Below, piece by piece: positions 54,701 to 63,700 of a stretch of 64,000 nt of DNA (its first letter is position 1; each line of letters opens with the position of its first letter). The translations under genes were made by a program, and so were the position numbers. The DNA is from Apostichopus californicus (lineage: Eukaryota > Echinodermata > Holothuroidea > Aspidochirotida > Stichopodidae): positions 9,297-73,296 of the forward strand of contig JAIPMN010016480.1 in assembly GCA_020650975.1 (NCBI GenBank), given 5' to 3'. The notes below the pieces were generated by a model. It ran no database searches. It worked only from the letters and a program-made list of their open reading frames with translations, and was not told the DNA's origin.

Positions 54701-57700
54701 GAATATGAATTTATTTCTGCTAATGATCCTACATTGGCATCCACTCAGTCTTGGAATTAGTCAGTGCTTTACAATGACAAAGTAGTGGTAAAGTTGAAAC
54801 TTGAATTTTGGTGTAATTGTATTTCTGCATTGGCATGCACCAGGGGTGTTTGTGAGAGGATGTATTCTTATCAAAACTCAACTAACTTGAAAAGATGCCT
54901 GATGATTTGTCCTCTGCCCCCCCCCCCCACCCCGTCATACCTCCAAGCTCAAAAGCAAATTCATGCCTTATACTGCAAAGAAGTACTATCCATTGAGCCT
55001 TTTTATTTACTTATTTATCAGTATTATCTTGCTGAGTAATATATTGTTTCTCTCTTTCCCTCCTTTCAGGTTCTATGGACATCATTTGGTCTGCTTGTGA
55101 CCTACGACGGTAATAACGATGCAGAAATCCAACTCTCCTATGACTTCTGGAATAAAACATGTGGTCTTTGCGGTAATTTTGATGACGACAACACCAATGA
55201 CTTTACTCTTCCAGATGGATCACAAGTAAGACATTCCCAGTTTAAAATTATGTGTTTATGGCAAACATGCTAGTAATATGTTATCCATATATGTATAAAG
55301 TAGATGTCAGAAGTTGATAATGTTAGTCTTATGGATGTAAACATGCTGTTTTATTTGCTCTCTGTAAGATTTATCTCTGTTCTTATGGACAGTAGCACAC
55401 AAACATTTAAGCCTATGACCCAAGAAGCTCTAATGAGAAACGAACCAAGACCTCCCACCCCTCAGTGTCAAATGCTGAGAAATTCATAATAGCTAGTTTA
55501 GACTATGGACGGTAGCATGCCCCTAAAACTGTAGATAACTTTTTTTTCAATAATTTTTTTTTTTTTATTATTATTATTTTATATTATTTTCATTATTTTT
55601 GAAATGTTGCCTTTGATAGGATTAATTTAATTCTAAGTAAGTAATTGACAATATAAACATGACAAATTTTGAGCTTAAAGTTAGGATCTTTGAAGAAGAT
55701 ATTTGCTTTTCTCTGCAAAGTATATAAAAAAGCAACAGAAACCCTGTTTAAATATAAAAATGAAGAACTTCTAAGAATATCCTTTGATGGTAAAACATTG
55801 TAAAATTAAAAATGCACAGTATTTTCAGTCAGTTCTTCAAATCTGTTTATAATATACTGTTAGTTACCCATGTATCCTCTGCTTACAACAAAAACAGAGA
55901 TTGTCATCATCATAAAAAAGTTCTGTCACTTTTCACTCACTTTGATTTTATAATTTTCTTCAGACGACATTTGTAGATGAGTTTGCAGATGGTTGGACTG
56001 CTGGATACAAAGAGTGTCTGCCGCCCCCAGGACCTATTTACCCATGTGATGAAGGAGCTGAAGAACTGACCCAGGCTGAGGCTCTGTGTTACATCCTCAT
56101 CGATCCAAATGGTACTTTAACAATTATCATTTACTTTAATAGCTCTCTGGCTTGTATTTTGGTATAAATATATATGTCATGTATCACTAAGGACAACTGG
56201 TGGTAACAAATACATGCTTTATGTCTTTGTTTTACAATTTCTACCCAGCTCAGATGATGGAATTGTTGGCTTTACATAAATTGCTTTTCTAGAAAACCCT
56301 TTTCCTCATAAAAAATTTCACAAAACATTCCATAAAAAAATTGTTTCTCGTAAATCATTTCCACCTGATGGAATGACTGAAAGAAATGTGTAATAGTTGG
56401 AAGGTCTTCTATGAATATTTATATCCATTGATGACTCACCTTGAATTATAATATTCATGTATATTCATGATAATGATCTTTTAATTTGGGTTTTCATCAG
56501 GTCCATTTGCTGGTTGTCATGCCTTCCTCAACCCGGATCCATACCTCTCCGCTTGTACCTTTGACCTCTGTGAACGTCTACCAGATGATGGCAACCTCTG
56601 TGACAGCTTGGAGCAATATGCCAGTCTCTGTAGGGGTGCAGGAGGGGAACCAGGGGACTGGAGATCTCAAGTACCCCAATGTTGTATGTATTCACACCGT
56701 TATGCTGATAAAATCCTTTCCAACCCACTATTTTTCTGCACGAAACATATTAGTCAGTTTGTGAACATGCAGGGATGTGCCCAGGATTTCCTGAGTGCCG
56801 GGTATACTGATCGACGTCCTGGGGGGGGGGTCTAAGGGGGAGGGGGAAATTTTTTGATTTTTGAAGGTGCTCAGATGCCAAATGCTGGCTCTTGTGTAGC
56901 TTTTTAAGCACATACACAAGTTCTAGTTTAGCTAATAATTTACATTTTTAAATTTTTTTTAGTGAAATACATTACTTACCTGGTAAAAGTTATTAGTTTG
57001 TTTCAAAGAGATTTTACAAGGGACCAATTGAGAGCCGTAAGTAATGTTTCTCGCATGCGTAACTGATGCATTATTAGTCTGTATGATTTTGGCATAGACT
57101 AGGCCCAATTGATGTTGAATATATTGTTATGAATGTCGGGACTTTAGATGAAAATAGTGCTGGACGGGATTCACGATGTTTAAGACTGGGCCGCCCAGTG
57201 CCGCCCAGCGTGGGCACATCCCTGAACATGTGTCATATTTTAATGAGTTTAAAAATAATTTAGAAATTCTATGAGTTTTGAAAGAACCAATTGAAAATGG
57301 TGACCAACTGACATGCATGAAGGAATATAACACATAGAGGATACTGAAGAGATGTGATGAACACATTATGTTCCATATGCATATTGCCTTCATATGCATA
57401 TGCATACCTGACATAATACTATGATATGCATATTCATACCTCATTGTTATGGTATATGTGTATAGCAGGGAGAAACAGAATCTGGTAACTCCCTTACATG
57501 CCCACCATTCAGTAAAGATGATATTATGTATTCATGTAAGCAGTGTGTTACTGATTTATTCACTTCAGAAGATTTCTCTTTCCTAGTTTTCATATCAAAT
57601 ATCTTCTTTCTTGGCTACTACAATTTGACTTATTATTTTCATATTTCTGCAGCTCTTACATGCCCTGATGGATATCAGTATGACCCATGTGGTCCAGCCT

Positions 57701-60700
57701 GTCCACCTACCTGTGTGGACCGTCTGGGACCATCAGACTGTCCGGTCAGTCATTGTGTAGAGACCTGTAGATGTCCAGATGGTATGGTCCTGGATGGTGA
57801 CCAGTGTGTCAGTACATTCCAGTGTGGATGTAGTCTGGACAATGGACAGTATCTATCTGTAAGTAAAAAAATGACTTTACATTCATTTTCTGACTGCCAA
57901 CAACCTAGCCATGTGTATGGCAGTAAAATACTTGCTGAATTTTGAACATGAATGAAACTTACCTCATTTTCTAGCACATTTGGGAGCAATACATGAGCGT
58001 TTAATAAATAGAGTGTACGTAATGATGAATTCCAATGGTCACTTCCTTAAGATCTTAAAGGTTTAAATATCGACCTACTGAAGGGGTCCAATGTTTTTTT
58101 CATTTGATTATTCCATTTCCTCCTCTACCCCTCCCCCACACTTCCCCACCCTCTCCACATCTGTTCCTTGCCTGATTCCATCCCAGATATTTTCTCAAAT
58201 CATTTAACTTCCCTGAATGTAACTTTACAGGAGGGTGAGGTGTACACAAATGATGACTGCAGCATGCAATGTACCTGTGAAAACGGTGTGGCTCAGTGCA
58301 ACACTTACCAACCATGTCATGAGAATGCAGTCTGCACCGTAGAGGATGGAGTGAGGGATTGCTTCTGTGACAGCGGTTACCAAGGTAACGGGACATTCTG
58401 CGAAAGAGGTAAGTTCTTCGCCGATCATGGAGAAGTGGACAAATTTTGTAATTACAGTTGTAACACATTGTATCTATGCACAGAATATGACACATTTTGG
58501 AATTCACCATTTTTGTTTTTACTATGTTTTTTTCTTTTCTGTGTTGTGAAACAACATTATTGCATATGGCAAAAAACATAGTTATTCCTCTTTAGTTTAA
58601 TAAGATGTCTTGTATTGATATGAAACCATGTCTATACCTAAAGGAAAAAAAATTGGAAAATCATCTTGTAATATTCATTTAATATTTCATTGAATGTATT
58701 TTTCAAATAGCTGATGGTATCTGCTTGGTCTGGGGTGATCCTCATTACTTGACTTTTGATGACAAGAAATACACCTACCAAGGGGACTGCGAGTACACCC
58801 TGGTCAGAGATTGCGACCCTACCATGCCGACATTCCACCTCATCGGCAACAACTTCAAGAAACAGCCGTCAGATGCCGTTTCCTACCAACGAGAGCTGTA
58901 TCTGGTTTACGGTGACAATGTTTACACCCTGTCGTACGGTCGAGAAGTACATTTCAACAACTTGTCCGTGTCTCTACCCTTCAACAGTGGTGATGGTGTT
59001 CATATTTATCTGCAGTACCCTTACATTGTGAGTATTAAACATAAACTATTGTTCATATCAACCTCTCCAGTCCACTATCTACAATTAATCTGGTCAACCA
59101 ATGTTCTTGGATTCTGTTAATATGTTAATTGGTTAAAATGAAAATGTCAACTTAATAATCTGTCATTTAATGCTATCTGCATTTATCATCGAGTGGGACA
59201 TTGTAAAAATGGTTGTATGTTTTATATCAATTTTGCAGATTTTGATATCCTATATATATTGATTGATTATTGCAAAATTTCTCATGTATTGCCTGCAAAG
59301 TGAAACTCTTGTGTCATTGAAAGAAACAGAAAAAAGTATAATTTTGAGATCTGGGAGTTGGATATAAAGAACACAGAGGACATATAGTAAATGATAAACA
59401 CAAGCTAAAACAGTACAATACTTGACCATTACCTTTGAGTTCATTAGGATGTATCAAAAGCAATTATTTGGGATATTTCGTCACCAAGGAAATCTTATTC
59501 ATTTGTTAAGTAATTACTTAATCAGTGTGTTAGGCTGCAATATATGTAACATGGTTAGGATGACTAGGATACCATTAGTATCCAGGGAGTATAATAATAC
59601 TTTTGTCTGTTTCATTGCTTTGCAGGTGCTCTACACTGACTTTGGTCTACTGGTGACTTACGATGGTAACAACGATGCTGAAATACACATACCGCCTTCC
59701 TTCTGGAACAAAACCTGCGGGCTCTGTGGAGACTTTGACGGCGATGGCGACAACGACTTTACCAAACCCGATGGATCTCTGGTTAGTCAAACATTGCATT
59801 ATCTATGTCACTAGTCTTTGATTTTGTTTTGGAGTTTGTTAGACTAATAACTATTCTACAGTGAAATTCCTAGTTTTTTTCTAGATGTTTCATCCATTGA
59901 AAACAATTGTTAGCATACATGGCCATTGTGCTGTGAATAAATTGTTCACAGATGAATGTCACTTACATTGCACTAGACAAGTTAAGAGCTATTTTGGCTA
60001 TCCTTGCATGCATATGTGATGGCTTAACCATATTTTGGCTTACATTTGTAGAAGGTTGTGAATTAAAGAGACCAACTTATGTACAGTATATACATCAATG
60101 GTTAAGTCATGGTAAATACTGTACTTATCTGTGTGACCAAATTGTCCGAAATTAATTCTCATGGATGCAATTTTGTTGGCGACTTCTTGTCATTTCAAAA
60201 GTTGGAAGTTGAAGATTTACAGTCTTGTATCAAGGCAAGGCCTTCTGACATGATTTAACAGCATCTCACCCCTGGACATTGGTAACTCGTCACACTCACA
60301 CACCCAAATGTGAACAATTCAAACAGTCACTCCCAGGGCACTATAGTGTGCCACAGCTACATGTCCCCTGGATGTAATCCTATAGTGTACAGCCACAAAC
60401 CGACACACACAACATTTACAAGTAATACCTCACAGGATCCTCATTTATACACCTGGGTGAAGGTAGATAATGAAGACTAATATTAGTGCCTTGCTTAAGG
60501 ATACAACATAATTATCTGGCTAGTAGTGAGCCAGGTGTTTCCAAATATCTAGTAGTCCATGTTGCTTATTTAAAATTGATATGTAATGAATTTTCTGTTA
60601 CTAATGATGTGTTTTTCCATTAATAGAATATCAATGTAACACTTTAAGTTTAGTCTTGTTATGTCCTTTCTGTAATAATTGACCTGATCGGCTGATATTG

Positions 60701-63700
60701 GATAATAGATCCTCACCAGCCAATCAAAATTATCAATTTTAGAGAATTTTTACATTTATCTATTTAATTTTATCACATATAAATACAATGTCATTATTAT
60801 GTGTGATTACTCAAATAATTGTTGCAGTGAAAATTTTCTCTGTTAGTATGTAAAATAAACATTTTGGTCTTCCTCAATCTTCTCCCTTGACTAACCATCA
60901 TAAACATTCCAAACTGATCTTGGATTAAAAGTACTTTGAAGCAACTGAAGTTCTTTATCTCTTTCATACAGACTCAGAAGGCCAATGAGTTTGCAGAGAG
61001 TTGGTCAATAGGGGAGTGCCTTGGTGCTCCTCCACCACCTGACCCATGTGATGGAGGTGGAGAATTTACTCAAGAGGCAGAGGACTTGTGTTGGATACTG
61101 ATAAATCCTGACGGTGAGTTATAACCTTTTTTTTTTTATAATTTCATAATTTTATGATCGTACTTACAAGTGAAAGTAAAATTGCATAGAATTGGCATGG
61201 GTAACTATTAAAGATAGATGGATGTATCCACATTATGCTGCCAATTTACTTCATTATGCTGCCAATTTACTTCATTATGATGCCAATTTACTTTCAACTG
61301 CCATTGTCTTTGTCTGATTCAACAATGCATTGTTTCAAAAAAATCGATTATAAAAATATTAAAAAATCACAGAAGGAAATTTACGTTTATCTTCTATTTA
61401 AAATTCATTCTCTTTGCCTAATTTGACAGAAGATGTGTCGCAAAATTATCTGTTTCTCAAAGGAAACTTTCACAAACTTAAAATTCCATTTGTCTCCAAA
61501 TGGAGCTTTAATAAATATATTTTCAGGGAAATACCTCAGGGAGACAATTTGAGTAGTATACCTATCTCTACATTTCATGTTCTTTTTTGCCTAAATTGGT
61601 TTAACTGCATAATGCAAATTGTGGTTATATGTCATGATCTTATGTCCCGATCAACTTCTTGTCAACTCTTCGTCAGGTCCATTTGCTAGCTGTCATAGTC
61701 TCGTCGATCCAGCGCCGTTTGCAGAGTCCTGTACCTACGACCTCTGCGCTAACCTACCAGACGAGAGTAACCTCTGTGACTCTCTCGAGGAATACGCTGC
61801 GGTCTGTAGGAGCAGAGGCGGCGATCCCGGAGACTGGAGATCTCAAACACCTCAGTGTCGTGAGTAGCACAGTTATTCCTCTGGTTTGTTTGTCTCTCTT
61901 TAACTTTTTTTAAAACAAATTACACCAACAACATCAATTTGTTAGAGAGGAACACAGATTTGTCACCATGGAAACATACGTTTATAAAGATTCAGGGTGC
62001 CATTGAAGGACAGAAGTAAATCTTTTCTTCTAGTAGCATGTTGAAGAGTTTTAATTTATTTGTAGTGAACAGCATGTTTATTTGGATAAATTATAAGCAA
62101 ATAAGCATTACCAAGGTTTTCAGATGGTATGCTAAACTTGTCTTGCAGCATTGATATGCCCTGACGGATTTGAGTACGATGTGTGTGGCCCATCCTGTCA
62201 ACCGACATGTGTGGACCGTGTGGGACCATCAGAATGTCCAGTCAGTCATTGTGTAGAGACCTGTAGATGTCCAGACGGTATGGTCCTGGATGGTGACCAG
62301 TGTGTCAGTACATTCCAGTGTGGATGTAGTCTGGACAATGGACAGTACCTATCTGTAAGTTTATCATGAGTTTCAAATTTCATTCATTCATTAATTCTAT
62401 TGCTAATCTATTAATGGCCTTCTTTCAGTATCGAAATCGTTAAAGTTTTTGGGCCTCAAATGTTTCCCAATTTTAACTGAAATTGACTATATAATCTAGA
62501 AATAAGTATTCCATTGTATAAGTACATAGCAATCTGATCTTCTCTTTAAAATGGTCTGTACATAATTGTAAGTAAAACATGCACAAGAACTAGTTGCCGT
62601 ATGGAATGTTGCATACACATTGTAAATTATCTTAGAATCTTATATGATGGTGTGTGTGTATTGATATGCCATATATTGTGAATAGCTGTGCAAAATAGCA
62701 ACATGAATATGCAACAATATATAATTATGTCATGCACCTTGTTAATTGTCTTTAAATCTTATATGATGGTGTGTGTGTATTGGTATGCCATATATTGTGA
62801 ATAGCTGTGCAAAATAGCAACATGAATATGCAACAATATATAATTATGACATGCACCTTGTTAATTGTCTTAAAATCTTATATGATGGTGTGTGTGTATG
62901 TATTGATATGCCATATATTGTGAATAGCTGTGCAAAATAGCAACATGAATATGCAACAATATATAATTATGACATGCACCTTGTTAATTGTCTTAAAATC
63001 TTATATGATGGTGTGTGTGTATGTATTGATATGCCATAGATTGTGAATAGCTGTGCAAAATAGCAACATGAATATGCAACAATATATAATTATGACATGC
63101 ACCTTGTTAATTGTCTTAAAATCTTATATGATGGTGTGTGTGTATTGGTATGCCATATATTGTGAATAGCTGTGCAAAATAGCAACATGAATATGCAACA
63201 ATATATAATTATGACATGCACCTTGTTAATTGTCTTTAAATCTTATATGATGGTGTGTGTGTATTGATATGCCATATATTGTGAATAGCTGTGCAAAATA
63301 GCAACATGAATATGCAACAATATATAATTATGACATGCACCTTGTTAATTGTCTTAAAATCTTATATGATGGTGTGTGTGTATTGATATGCCATAGATTG
63401 TGAATAGCTGTGCAAAATAGCAACATGAATATGCAACAATATATAATTATGACATGCACCTTGTTAATTGTCTCAAAATCATATATTATGTGATGTATAT
63501 TGATATAAATGTGTATTGTTATGCAAAATAGCTTACGCCTTGTTTTTTCATTTCATCCCTGTCAGGCTGGTGATGGTTTCATCTCTGAGGACTGCTCAGA
63601 GGAATGCAATTGTGTGGAAGGGGTGTTGACTTGTGTAATGTTAGATCCATGTCACGACAATGCTCAATGTGAACTTAGAGACGGCGTTAGAGGATGTTAC

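Noticed and set aside
1190-54930. G or C runs of 9-12 bases (near 1190, 3985, 13648, 27640, 46230, 54920)
   Set aside because: Scattered homopolymers without a shared position relative to exons; probably neutral and error-prone in assembly.
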